A DNA stretch of 13,401 nt from Anaerolineae bacterium (GCA_028284565.1 JANQRM010000578.1:1-13401); one strand, 5' to 3'; positions 1 through 6,480 are shown, counted from the first letter of the stretch. Numbers and translations are program-made. Notes: a model not told the origin generated them from the sequence alone.

Positions 1-395
1 GTGTCGGTAAAGCGCGCGCTGTCCCCGATAGCATCCGTAAAGCATCGGAGCGCGCTCGCCGCAACATGACCCGCGTATCCTTGACAGGTGGCACAGTGCC
101 TCACAAGGTCACTGGACGCTATGGTGGCGCACGAGTTCTCATCAAGCCCGCCGCCCCCGGTACCGGTGTGATTGCAGGTGGTGGTGTGCGTGCTGTACTA
201 GAAGTAGTTGGTGTTCGCAACATCCTCACCAAAAGTCAAGGTAGTGCAAATCTGTTGAATGTGACCCTGGCGACTCTGGATGCACTCAAACAACTGCGTA
301 GCCCGGAACTCCTCGCCAAGATGCGTGGGAAACCTGTGCATACCGTTTCTCCCGTCTGGGAACGTCGCGGTAAGGGAGAGGATGCGGATGAGTAA
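1..395 (+). CDS. rpsE: Small ribosomal subunit protein S5, 3' part
   Basis: C-terminal 130 residues of S5, a 30S protein that lines the mRNA entry side and contributes to decoding fidelity. The start lies upstream of the window; the frame is open from base 3 and ends in TAA at 393-395. Family signatures seen: [15 protein letters not shown] just before the first in-window Met, then [20 protein letters not shown], the Gly-rich [16 protein letters not shown] segment and [13 protein letters not shown], all typical of the S5 C-terminal domain. The end overlaps the rpmD start by 8 bases (ATGAGTAA), which fits translational coupling within the spc part of the cluster. The tail after [21 protein letters not shown] is acidic and ordinary. 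Identification is very secure; only the N-terminal domain cannot be seen. Confidence 0.97.
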   Translation, partial: VGKARAVPDSIRKASERARRNMTRVSLTGGTVPHKVTGRYGGARVLIKPAAPGTGVIAGGGVRAVLEVVGVRNILTKSQGSANLLNVTLATLDALKQLRSPELLAKMRGKPVHTVSPVWERRGKGEDADE

Positions 396-582
396 GCAAA
401 TCAAAATCACCCTCGTGAAGAGTCCCATTGGGTATAACAAAAAGCAAAAAGCGACTGTCTGGTCACTTGGGCTTCGGAAGATGCACTCCAGTGTTGTGTT
501 GACTGAAACGCCTCAAGTGCGTGGGATGGTCAATGCTGTCAGCCACTTGGTATCCGTCGAAGACGTCGAAGGCGAAGCGTAG
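388..582 (+). CDS. rpmD: Large ribosomal subunit protein L30
   Basis: L30, a small 50S protein, 64 residues (family about 60). The sequence [24 protein letters not shown], then [11 protein letters not shown] and [18 protein letters not shown], follows the family pattern: first strand [10 protein letters not shown], the LGLRK motif, and the closing GMVxxVxHLVxVE. The ATG at 388 was chosen because it begins the conserved N-terminus. The reading frame runs open further upstream to 280, but that part is a shadow of rpsE. An ATG at 382 is also possible and would add two residues. A purine-rich GGGAGAGG lies 5-12 bases upstream inside rpsE. It overlaps rpsE by 8 bases and is followed by a 57-base gap to rplO. 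Confidence 0.95.
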   Translation: MSKQIKITLVKSPIGYNKKQKATVWSLGLRKMHSSVVLTETPQVRGMVNAVSHLVSVEDVEGEA

Positions 583-596
583 CAACGAAGGTTTGG

Positions 597-639
597 AAAG
601 GAGAGGTATTCCTCATTGATTGAGTGATGCCAATATGCG
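597..639 (+). promoter_or_regulatory. rplO leader with a displaced strong Shine-Dalgarno and possible small hairpin
   Basis: The 57-base gap between rpmD and rplO holds a very strong Shine-Dalgarno-like run, AAAGGAGAGG, at 597-606. The rplO ATG is at 640, more than 30 bases away, and an in-frame TGA at 625-627 rules out an earlier rplO start near it. GAGG 603-606 can pair with CCTC 611-614 across a TATT loop, which would occlude part of the Shine-Dalgarno. At normal spacing from the run, only a three-codon frame TTG-ATT-GAG-TGA begins (616). Further short frames (ATG 627, ATG 635) overlap the rplO start, as in coupled re-initiation. The sequence facts are plain; any regulatory role is inference. 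Confidence 0.35.
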
Positions 640-1161
640 ATGAAATTACATGATTTGAAACCAACCCCCGGCTCCAAGAAACGACGTAAACGTGTTGGGC
701 GTGGGATTGCGGCAGGAAAAGGGAAAACTGCGGGTCGTGGACACAAAGGACAAGGCGCACGCTCTGGTGGAGGCAAAGGTCCCTACTTTGAAGGTGGACA
801 ATTGCCCCTCGTCCGTCGTCTGCCCTTCAAGCGCGGGTTCACGAATCTCTTCCGCATCGAATATCAAGAAGTTAATGTCGATATGCTCGACAACCGTTTT
901 GATGATGGTGCTGTCGTAAATGGCGAAACGCTTGTCGAAGTCGGTTTGGTGCGCGATGCTGATGAGCCGATTGCTGTTTTGGGACGTGGTGAACTCAGCA
1001 AGAAACTGACGGTTCATGCTCACCGCTTCACCAAAAGCGCAGAAGAAAAAATTACCAATGCAGGTGGCTCTATAGAGAAGCTCGAACTCAAGATTACCGG
1101 CGCGCACGCCACCGTCAAGAAATTGCGTAAAGAAGAACGCGAAAAAATCCTGAACAGTTAA
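640..1161 (+). CDS. rplO: Large ribosomal subunit protein L15
   Basis: L15, a 50S assembly protein that binds 23S rRNA. It has 173 residues, somewhat longer than the usual 145-150, because of a lysine/glutamate-rich C-terminal tail after the [11 protein letters not shown] segment. The N-terminus [22 protein letters not shown], the Gly/Lys-rich extension [20 protein letters not shown], and [19 protein letters not shown] are hallmark L15 sequence that threads into rRNA. The start at 640 is forced, because an in-frame stop lies at 625-627. There is no good Shine-Dalgarno directly before it; the strong one is about 34 bases upstream (see the leader entry). It is followed by a terminator-like hairpin rather than running directly into secY. 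Identification is secure. Confidence 0.97.
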   Translation: MKLHDLKPTPGSKKRRKRVGRGIAAGKGKTAGRGHKGQGARSGGGKGPYFEGGQLPLVRRLPFKRGFTNLFRIEYQEVNVDMLDNRFDDGAVVNGETLVEVGLVRDADEPIAVLGRGELSKKLTVHAHRFTKSAEEKITNAGGSIEKLELKITGAHATVKKLRKEEREKILNS

Positions 1162-1166
1162 TCCCG

Positions 1167-1220
1167 AGGTTGTCTGGTTGTGGAGGCGGGGTCGCTTCCC
1201 ATCGACAACCTTTTACTTTT
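1167..1220 (+). terminator. Two-tier hairpin with T-rich tail between rplO and secY (terminator or attenuator)
   Basis: An outer stem AGGTTGTC (1167-1174) pairs perfectly with GACAACCT (1204-1211). An inner stem GGAGGCG (1182-1188) pairs with CGCTTCC (1193-1199) around a GGGT loop, with one G-T pair. TTTTACTTTT (1211-1220) follows. A second copy of GGTTGT at 1176-1181 could compete for ACAACC (1205-1210), so two alternative outer stems exist. This looks like an intrinsic terminator or partial attenuator that lowers read-through into secY relative to the ribosomal genes. I see no convincing promoter in the remaining bases before secY, so secY probably depends on read-through or on a weak promoter I cannot recognise. 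Confidence 0.65.
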
Positions 1221-1284
1221 GTGTAATCATTAGGCTGTTGGATGTAGGTTGTTTCTGTTTTAAGAAGATACGATTGAGGCGATT

Positions 1285-2628
1285 ATGTTAGAGGCGTTAC
1301 GCAATGCCTTCCGCTTACCCGACGTGCGGAACAAGCTCCTATTTACGGGTCTCATCATCCTGATTTATCAGGTCGCGACCAATATCCCTGTTGTCGGGGT
1401 GGATCGCGTGGCAGTTTCCACTTTGTTGAGTGGAGATAGTAGTGTCGGGAACTTATTGAATGTCCTGAACTTGTTGTCTGGTGGTGGGATTGCCAACTTC
1501 AGCGTCCTTGCGAATGGCGTGTATCCCTACATTACTGCGTCTATTATCTTCCAATTGCTTGTACCAGTTGTGCCCGCCTTGGAAGCTATCCAACGCGAAC
1601 CAGGTGGACAAGAGAAAATCCAACGTTATACCTACTATGTCTCCATTCCGATGGCGATTTTGCAGTCTCTAGCACAAATCAGCATCTTTAATGTCGGTCT
1701 GCTTACCAGCGGCGCAGGTGGCGAGATTATCCCCGGCTTTGGTTCAGACTTATTGCTCACGGCGGCAGTGATTGCGTCGATGACCGCAGGAACCATGTTT
1801 GCCATTTGGCTTGGTGAGTTAATTACCGAACAAGGTATCGGTAATGGTATTTCCATCATCATCTTCGCGGGTATTGTCTCTCAAGCCCCATTGAGCTTGG
1901 TCAACCTGATTACATCCAACCCAGAACGTGTTGTCTACAACTTGGTGCTGTTCGTGGTCATTGTGTTGGTGAGTACAGTCGCGGTGGTGCTGGTTCAAGA
2001 AGGGGTCAGGCGAATACCCGTACAATATGGTCGTCGTGTGCGTGGGCGCAAGCAATTCAGCCAACCCGGTGGATTCATTCCCTTGAAAGTTAATCCGGTG
2101 GGCATGATTCCCTTGATTTTCTCGCAGGCGATTATCACCTTTCCCGCTGTGATTGCCAGCTTATTCCCCGCCGGACCATTAGGCGATAGCATCCAGCAGA
2201 CCTTTGGCAATCAGGAAGGCTTGGTCTATTGGGGAACATTCTTCTTGATGACAGTGGGCTTTACCTTCTTCTATTCGGATGTGATGGTCGGCAACCAGAA
2301 TCTGGCAGAAACCCTGCAACGTAATGGTGGCTTTATTCCCGGCATTCGCCCGGGTAAACGCACACAGGATTACATTGTCCGTGTGACACGACGCATTACC
2401 TTCGTCGGTGCGGTCTTCTTGGGAATTATCGCCGTGATTCCGGGCATTGTCGATTTCGTAAACGGAATTCTCTTCCCGCTAGAACAGGTTGGTGGGAGTA
2501 GTACGATCAATGCGGGTGAAGTTCTGACAGGTGCGGGTTTGATTATCGTGGTTGGTGTGGTTATTGATACGCTTCGCCAACTCGAAGCACAACTCGTTAT
2601 GCGGAATTACGAAGGCTTCATGCGCTAA
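1285..2628 (+). CDS. secY: Protein translocase channel subunit SecY
   Basis: Central pore-forming subunit of the SecYEG translocon in the cytoplasmic membrane. It has 447 residues (family about 430-445) with the expected ten hydrophobic membrane segments, the first near residues 19-38. Recognisable family stretches include LFTGLIILIYQVATNIPVVG, the segment YPYITASIIFQLLVPV, GELITEQGIGNGISIIIFAGI, the cytosolic loop RRIPVQYGRRVRGRK followed by FIPLKVNPVGMIPLIF, GGFIPGIRPGKRTQDYI, and the C-terminal LEAQLVMRNYEGFMR. The start at 1285 has GAGG five bases upstream and matches the usual N-terminus with its short amphipathic lead. It sits in its normal place after rplO but is bracketed by hairpins on both sides, so it may form its own expression unit. 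No truncation or missing segment was noticed. Confidence 0.97.
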   Translation: MLEALRNAFRLPDVRNKLLFTGLIILIYQVATNIPVVGVDRVAVSTLLSGDSSVGNLLNVLNLLSGGGIANFSVLANGVYPYITASIIFQLLVPVVPALEAIQREPGGQEKIQRYTYYVSIPMAILQSLAQISIFNVGLLTSGAGGEIIPGFGSDLLLTAAVIASMTAGTMFAIWLGELITEQGIGNGISIIIFAGIVSQAPLSLVNLITSNPERVVYNLVLFVVIVLVSTVAVVLVQEGVRRIPVQYGRRVRGRKQFSQPGGFIPLKVNPVGMIPLIFSQAIITFPAVIASLFPAGPLGDSIQQTFGNQEGLVYWGTFFLMTVGFTFFYSDVMVGNQNLAETLQRNGGFIPGIRPGKRTQDYIVRVTRRITFVGAVFLGIIAVIPGIVDFVNGILFPLEQVGGSSTINAGEVLTGAGLIIVVGVVIDTLRQLEAQLVMRNYEGFMR

Positions 2629-2651
2629 AACCTTCAAGACGTATGTTAATG

Positions 2652-2684
2652 AGAGTCGGTAAGACAACCGACTCTTGTTTTCTT
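2652..2684 (+). terminator. Intrinsic terminator after secY
   Basis: Perfect 9-bp stem AGAGTCGGT (2652-2660) and ACCGACTCT (2667-2675) with a 6-base AAGACA loop, followed by TGTTTTCTT. It begins 24 bases after the secY stop. This is a strong Rho-independent terminator by shape, separating secY from the kinase gene downstream. Confidence 0.85.
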
Positions 2685-2695
2685 AGTTAGAAGTA

Positions 2696-2761
2696 TAGGT
2701 TTTTTGCGAACAAACCTAATCAAAAACAGGCAATAACCATCATCAGTCCACAAGGACTGAT
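2696..2761 (+). promoter_or_regulatory. Structured leader of the kinase gene: two inverted repeats
   Basis: Two further inverted repeats follow the secY terminator. TAGGTTT (2696-2702) pairs with AAACCTA (2712-2718) over a 9-base loop. ATCAGTCC (2742-2749) pairs perfectly with GGACTGAT (2754-2761) over an ACAA tetraloop. The second ends 8 bases before the GGAAGGA ribosome binding site of the kinase gene. They could be operators, an mRNA-stabilising 5' structure or a translation control element; the sequence alone does not decide. I found no convincing -35/-10 pair here, though the terminator upstream implies a promoter should exist in this interval. Confidence 0.4.
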
Positions 2762-2783
2762 ATTGTTGTGGAAGGACAGTCTC

Positions 2784-3491
2784 GTGGGTCTCTATATCAT
2801 TATCATGGGTGTGCAAGGCGCAGGTAAAGGTGTCCAAGCCCAATTCATCAGCGCAACCTATAACATTCCGCATGTTTCGACAGGTGATTTATTCCGTGCG
2901 ATGAAGACTCGAACTGATGACTTTGCGCGGAAGGTTCAAGACATCATGGCATCGGGTCGCCTCGTCAGCGATGATGACACGAATAAAATGGTTGAGGAAC
3001 GTCTTGCTCAGGACGATGCCCAAAACGGGGTGATCTTAGATGGTTATCCACGCAACGAAATTCAAGCTGACTTCCTTTCCGATTTATTAGCAAAAAAAGG
3101 TGAAGGGGTTTCTGCGGTTCTCTTATTAGAATTGGATTTATACACCGCTTTTAAGCGGGCGTTTGGTCGGGTTACAGGAGCAGATGGCCAGAGCTACAAT
3201 ATCTATACCAACAATGACGACTTAAAAATTGATACGGTTAAACATCCCGATGGTAAATTTCCACCGCGGATAGATGTAAGCTTAGAATCTACAGGAGTAA
3301 CTCTCAAACGTCGCCCCGATGATGCGAATGCTGTGGCTGTTATCAAGCGCATTGACACCTATTTGGAAACAACTCAACCGCTAATTGAATATTACGAAAC
3401 AAAAGGATTGCTCCAACGTATTAATGCAGGACAATCCATTGAAGCCGTTAGCCGTGAAATCCAGTCCATCATAGAACGAGTTAGCCAGTAA
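2784..3491 (+). CDS. adk: Adenylate kinase-like nucleoside monophosphate kinase, divergent
   Basis: Probably transfers phosphate between ATP and AMP (or another NMP) in the cytoplasm. It has 235 residues from GTG at 2784, chosen because GGAAGGA lies 7 bases upstream and VGLYIIIMG fits the first strand; the frame is open to TTG 2763. Seen: P-loop GVQGAGKG (residues 9-16), the NMP-site motif STGD (32-35) and the DGYPR motif (86-90), normally DGFPR. GRVTG (128-132) opens the lid and RRPDD (176-180) closes it. Odd points are a P-loop Gln and Val where the family usually has Pro and Thr (GxPGxGKGT), and a lid of about 50 residues with no zinc cysteines. Position between secY and map is the classic adk place, and map begins 9 bases downstream. 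Adenylate kinase is the best call, but altered NMP preference is possible. Confidence 0.85.
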   Translation: MGLYIIIMGVQGAGKGVQAQFISATYNIPHVSTGDLFRAMKTRTDDFARKVQDIMASGRLVSDDDTNKMVEERLAQDDAQNGVILDGYPRNEIQADFLSDLLAKKGEGVSAVLLLELDLYTAFKRAFGRVTGADGQSYNIYTNNDDLKIDTVKHPDGKFPPRIDVSLESTGVTLKRRPDDANAVAVIKRIDTYLETTQPLIEYYETKGLLQRINAGQSIEAVSREIQSIIERVSQ

Positions 3492-3500
3492 CAAAGCACT

Positions 3501-4289
3501 ATGTCCGTCTTACTCAAAACCACCGACCAACTTGATACCATGCGGGAAGCAGGCAGAATCGTCGCCCAAGCCTTACAAGCCATGCGGGCAGCGGTTCAAC
3601 CCGGCGTGAGTACTCAAAAGCTGGATACCATTGCAGAAACGGTATTACGGGATCATGGTGCAACTCCTGCATTTCTGAATTACCAACCCAATCCCAAACG
3701 CCCCCCTTTTCCATCGACGATTACCGCGTGTATCAATGAGGAATTGGTGCATGGGATTCCGAGTGACGACCGTATCTTACAGGAAGGCGATATTATCAGC
3801 CTTGATGTGGCATGCTTTCATGAGGGGATGGTTGGGGATGCCGCTTTCAGCATGGGAGTCGGTGAAATTCCGCCAAGTGTGCAACGGTTGTTAGATGTCA
3901 CGGAGCAATCCCTCTACGCCGCAATCGAAGCCTCTGTCATCCCCAATATGGTCAGTGATGTTGCCAAAGCCACCGCCAAATATGCGAATAAACATGGCTA
4001 TAGCGTTGCCCGTGAATATACCGGACATGGGGTGGGATTCAAGATGCACGAACCACCACAAGTCCCTAATTGGTGGCCCCGTAAAAAGCGCAATGATGGT
4101 TGGGACGACTTTCCCCTACAGGAAGGGATGACCTACGCCATTGAACCCATGCTCATTGCCGGGCGGGACGAATTAGAAGAACTTGACGATGGTTGGACAG
4201 TCGTAACCAAAGACGGCTCCTTGTGCGCCCATTTTGAACATACCATTGCTATTACCGATGGTAAACCGATGATTCTAACCTTGTTATAG
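3501..4289 (+). CDS. map: Type I methionine aminopeptidase
   Basis: Removes the initiator Met from nascent proteins; a cytoplasmic dinuclear metal enzyme. It has 262 residues (family about 250-265). The pita-bread fold residues are all visible: His84 in EELVHGIPS, metal ligands Asp102 (SLDVACF) and Asp113 (VGDAAF), His176 in YTGHGVG, Glu215 in YAIEPM and Glu246 in HFEHTIAIT. FKMHEPPQVPN is also typical. An unusual basic and Trp-rich stretch WWPRKKRNDGWDDF (191-204) replaces the usual short glycine loop before the EGM motif. The start at 3501 gives the common N-terminus SVLLKTTDQLDTMREAGRIVA; its Shine-Dalgarno is weak, and with only 9 bases after the kinase gene it is likely coupled to it. 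It ends just before a new promoter. Confidence 0.95.
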   Translation: MSVLLKTTDQLDTMREAGRIVAQALQAMRAAVQPGVSTQKLDTIAETVLRDHGATPAFLNYQPNPKRPPFPSTITACINEELVHGIPSDDRILQEGDIISLDVACFHEGMVGDAAFSMGVGEIPPSVQRLLDVTEQSLYAAIEASVIPNMVSDVAKATAKYANKHGYSVAREYTGHGVGFKMHEPPQVPNWWPRKKRNDGWDDFPLQEGMTYAIEPMLIAGRDELEELDDGWTVVTKDGSLCAHFEHTIAITDGKPMILTLL

Positions 4290-4303
4290 GCTGGAATTCA
4301 CGG

Positions 4304-4332
4304 TAGACAATCAATGAGTTTTCTGATATTAT
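4304..4332 (+). promoter_or_regulatory. Extended -10 sigma-70-type promoter for rpmJ-rpsM
   Basis: TAGACA (4304-4309), a 17-base spacer and TATTAT (4327-4332), each one mismatch from consensus, with TGA directly before the -10 (extended -10 TGn). It lies in the 82-base gap between map and rpmJ, 40 bases before the rpmJ start, exactly where infA would normally be. Confidence 0.7.
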
Positions 4333-4371
4333 TCTGCGTTTGTTAGGAATGAAGAGAGGACAGCAAAAATC

Positions 4372-4485
4372 ATGAAGGTTTCTGCCTCCATTAGACGACG
4401 TTGCCCCAAGTGTCGCGTCATTAAACGCAAAGGACGGGCAATGATTATTTGTAGTAATCCGAAACACAAACAACGTCAAGGCTAG
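4372..4485 (+). CDS. rpmJ: Large ribosomal subunit protein L36
   Basis: Complete 37-residue L36, the smallest 50S protein. It reads [20 protein letters not shown], then [10 protein letters not shown] and KHKQRQG, with TAG at 4483-4485. This is the zinc-binding (C+) form: Cys11, Cys14, Cys27 and His32 make the Cys3His site. A GAGAGGA Shine-Dalgarno lies 11 bases upstream of the ATG. It sits 30 bases before rpsM, with which it presumably shares the promoter at 4304-4332. Usually infA precedes it; here no infA is present. Identification is very secure. Confidence 0.97.
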   Translation: MKVSASIRRRCPKCRVIKRKGRAMIICSNPKHKQRQG

Positions 4486-4515
4486 TCCTTGAACGAAGCA
4501 TTTGAGGAGTGAGTT

Positions 4516-4902
4516 ATGGCGCGTATTGAAGGCGTTGACCTGCCGCGCAACAAACGAGTCGAGATCGCATTGACGTATATCTATGGGATTGGGCTGACGA
4601 CCAGCCAACAAATCTTGGAACAAACCCAAGTTGACCCCAACATCCGTATCCGTGATTTGCCCGAAGCGGATGTGCAAAAAATCCGTGAAGTCATCAGTAG
4701 CATCACAACTGAGGGGGATTTGCGTCGTCAGAATCAGCTCAATATCAAACGTTTGATGGATATTAATAGTTATCGTGGTTTACGCCATCGTCGTCGTCTG
4801 CCAGCACGTGGACAACGTACACGCACTAATGCACGGACTCGGCGCGGTAAGCGTCAAACGGTTCCGGGACGTGGTCGCCGTCGGGGTGCAACCAAGAAAT
4901 AG
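4516..4902 (+). CDS. rpsM: Small ribosomal subunit protein S13
   Basis: S13 sits in the 30S head and contacts the P-site tRNA and the L5 bridge through its C-terminal tail. It has 128 residues (family about 115-126). Typical segments are [34 protein letters not shown] (helix-two-turn-helix region), then [32 protein letters not shown], and the strongly basic tail [18 protein letters not shown] ending RGATKK. A good Shine-Dalgarno (GAGGAG) lies 7 bases before the ATG. Here it is separated from rpsK by 141 bases holding a terminator-like hairpin and a promoter, rather than the usual close spacing. Confidence 0.97.
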   Translation: MARIEGVDLPRNKRVEIALTYIYGIGLTTSQQILEQTQVDPNIRIRDLPEADVQKIREVISSITTEGDLRRQNQLNIKRLMDINSYRGLRHRRRLPARGQRTRTNARTRRGKRQTVPGRGRRRGATKK

Positions 4903-4928
4903 CCTCTATTTTTAAAAATTGAGGATGA

Positions 4929-4954
4929 CATCTCAAGCCGTCTTGGGGTGTTTT
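4929..4954 (+). terminator. Terminator-like hairpin after rpsM, abutting the rpsK promoter
   Basis: CATCTCAAG (4929-4937) pairs with CTTGGGGTG (4942-4950), 9 bp with two G-T pairs and a CCGT loop, followed by TTTT (4951-4954). Directly upstream, an AT-rich imperfect inverted repeat (CCTC 4903-4906 to GAGG 4921-4924 around ATTTTT/AAAAAT) may add structure. The short T-run overlaps the first bases of the following -35 box, so the end of one unit and the start of the next share sequence. Confidence 0.55.
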
Positions 4955-4980
4955 GACATCGTTCATTAATCTGATACAAT
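4953..4980 (+). promoter_or_regulatory. Strong sigma-70-type promoter for the rpsK-rpoA unit
   Basis: Perfect TTGACA (4953-4958), a 16-base spacer and TACAAT (4975-4980), with TGA directly before the -10 (extended -10). Transcription should begin around 4984-4988. It is the best promoter match I see in the window and probably drives rpsK, rpoA, rplQ, truA, rplM and rpsI. Confidence 0.8.
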
Positions 4981-4983
4981 ACT

Positions 4984-5012
4984 GCGCCCTATGCGACCTT
5001 TCCGTAGGGCGC
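4984..5012 (+). promoter_or_regulatory. Inverted repeat at the rpsK transcription start
   Basis: GCGCCCTA (4984-4991) and TAGGGCGC (5005-5012) are perfect 8-bp arms around a 13-base loop. It begins 4 bases after the -10 box, so it either forms a hairpin at the very 5' end of the rpsK mRNA or is a DNA operator over the start site. No regulator is encoded nearby. It ends 31 bases before the rpsK ATG. Confidence 0.45.
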
Positions 5013-5043
5013 GATGCAACAAAAGAGATAGCGGAGAATATTC

Positions 5044-5442
5044 ATGGCACGAGCAAAACGCGGCACACGCCGGACAACTAAAAAAGTCGTCAAAAATATT
5101 CCTTATGGACAGACTCATATATATGCGACCTTTAACAATACCATTGTGTCGGTGACAGACCAATCGGGGAATGTCATCGCATGGGCAAGTGCAGGCACGT
5201 CTGGCTTCAAAGGCAGTCGGAAAAGCACCCCCTACGCTGCGCGGATGGCGGCACAAACCGCATCAGAAAGCGCGCAATCACATGGGATGAAAGAGGTCGA
5301 TATTTTTGTGAAAGGACCGGGTCCGGGTCGTGAATCGGCTATTCGCTCGATTCAAGCAAGTGGGTTAAAGGTGCGTTCCATCACGGATGTCACGCCTGTC
5401 CCCCACAACGGTGTCCGTCCTCCCAAACGTCGGCGTGTATAA
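5044..5442 (+). CDS. rpsK: Small ribosomal subunit protein S11
   Basis: S11 lies on the 30S platform near the E site and the Shine-Dalgarno helix. It has 132 residues (family about 129). Signatures: [60 protein letters not shown] and the tail [15 protein letters not shown]. In the tail the usual HNGC reads HNGV, a minor substitution. GGAG lies 8 bases before the ATG. It is the first gene after the strong promoter at 4953-4980. The stop codon overlaps the AAGGAG that serves rpoA, 15 bases away. The usual rpsD (S4) between rpsK and rpoA is absent. Confidence 0.97.
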   Translation: MARAKRGTRRTTKKVVKNIPYGQTHIYATFNNTIVSVTDQSGNVIAWASAGTSGFKGSRKSTPYAARMAAQTASESAQSHGMKEVDIFVKGPGPGRESAIRSIQASGLKVRSITDVTPVPHNGVRPPKRRRV

Positions 5443-5457
5443 GGAGAACCCAACAGT

Positions 5458-6480
5458 ATGGTCTACCCATCATCAACCCCTGTTCCAATTGATGAGGATG
5501 TAAATCTCGTAACCAAAGATATGGTGTTACCGCACAAGGTCGAAAGCCAAGCGGTGACACTCAATTATGGGCGTTTTGTTATTAGCCCACTCGAAGGCGG
5601 TTATGGACAAACGCTTGGTAATGCCCTGCGTCGTATTTTATTAGCATCGTTGCCCGGCGCGGCAGTGACCAGCATTCGTGTGTCCGATGTGCATCATGAA
5701 TTCTCAGCAATTCCGCACGTCCGCGAAGATATGACCCAACTTATTTTGCAGGTCAAACAATTGCGCCTGACCTTGCACGGAGTCGAGAGTGCGCGTCTCC
5801 GCCTGAACCAACGGGGTGAAGGCACAGTCACCGCTGCTGACATCTGGCATCCCCCAGAAGTAGAAATCGAAAACCAAGATTTATATCTCTTGACAGTTGA
5901 TTCAGCAGATGCTGACATCGAAATTGAATTTGAGGTCAAAGCTGGACGCGGTTATAGTCCAGCTGAAGAGCGTGGTCGCTTGCCGATTGGTGAGTTACCC
6001 GTTGATGCGATTTTCAGCCCCATCCGTCGCGTCAATTACACCGTCGAGAGTGCACGTGTCGGACAATTGACGGACTACGACAAGCTAATTATCGAAATCT
6101 GGACTGATGGCACGATTCGTCCAGAAGAAGCACTCAGCCAAGCCGCACAAATTATGATGCATCATCTGGCTGTGATTAGCGGTGTGGATGTCGATAGTAT
6201 TGATGTCCAAGTCGCACCCGAAATTCCAGAAGATCAAGGGGTTCGTCCTCCACTCTACGACAAGCCCATCGAAGAACTTGATTTGAGTGTGCGTGTCTTT
6301 AACTCCCTCAAGCGGACAGGTATCACCTCCGTCGGGGATGTATTGGATATGCTCCAACGTGGGAATGACGCAATGCTCGCCATCCGCAACTTTGGGGAAA
6401 AATCCTTGGATGAACTCGAAGAGAAATTGCGCGAAAAAGGCTATCTTAACGACGACAGTGAAGAAGAAGGCGACGAATAG
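5458..6480 (+). CDS. rpoA: DNA-directed RNA polymerase subunit alpha
   Basis: Alpha subunit; its dimer nucleates RNA polymerase assembly and binds UP elements and activators. It has 340 residues (family about 310-340). The N-terminal domain shows LNYGRFVISPLEGGYGQTLG and NALRRILLASLPGAAVTSIR (residues 35-74), the dimerisation and beta-contact region, and RVNYTVESARVGQLTDYDKL (191-210). After a linker the C-terminal domain (about 268-330) has the DNA-binding helix LSVRVFNSLK (Arg279, Asn282, Lys285, matching E. coli Arg265, Asn268, Lys271) and the helix-hairpin-helix NFGEKSLDELEEKL. The tail is acidic (NDDSEEEGDE). The ATG at 5458 has AAGGAG 11 bases upstream and gives about 25 extra residues before the usual N-terminal strand. 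It follows rpsK closely, and rplQ is next, as in most bacteria. Confidence 0.98.
   Translation: MVYPSSTPVPIDEDVNLVTKDMVLPHKVESQAVTLNYGRFVISPLEGGYGQTLGNALRRILLASLPGAAVTSIRVSDVHHEFSAIPHVREDMTQLILQVKQLRLTLHGVESARLRLNQRGEGTVTAADIWHPPEVEIENQDLYLLTVDSADADIEIEFEVKAGRGYSPAEERGRLPIGELPVDAIFSPIRRVNYTVESARVGQLTDYDKLIIEIWTDGTIRPEEALSQAAQIMMHHLAVISGVDVDSIDVQVAPEIPEDQGVRPPLYDKPIEELDLSVRVFNSLKRTGITSVGDVLDMLQRGNDAMLAIRNFGEKSLDELEEKLREKGYLNDDSEEEGDE

Noticed and set aside
646..1107. 153-residue frame on the - strand across rplO
   Set aside because: It is antisense to the well-supported L15 gene, has no family resemblance and no ribosome binding site.
1212..1284. Possible promoter for secY (TTGGAT near 1238)
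   Set aside because: No acceptable -10 at 16-18 bases spacing was found, so I did not list it.
4252..4677. 141-residue frame on the - strand across rpmJ and rpsM
   Set aside because: It is antisense to L36, the rpmJ promoter and S13, which are all well supported; treated as a shadow.
5436..5457. Broken or hidden rpsD remnant between rpsK and rpoA
   Set aside because: The gap is only 15 bases and is taken up by the rpoA ribosome binding site, so no remnant can exist.
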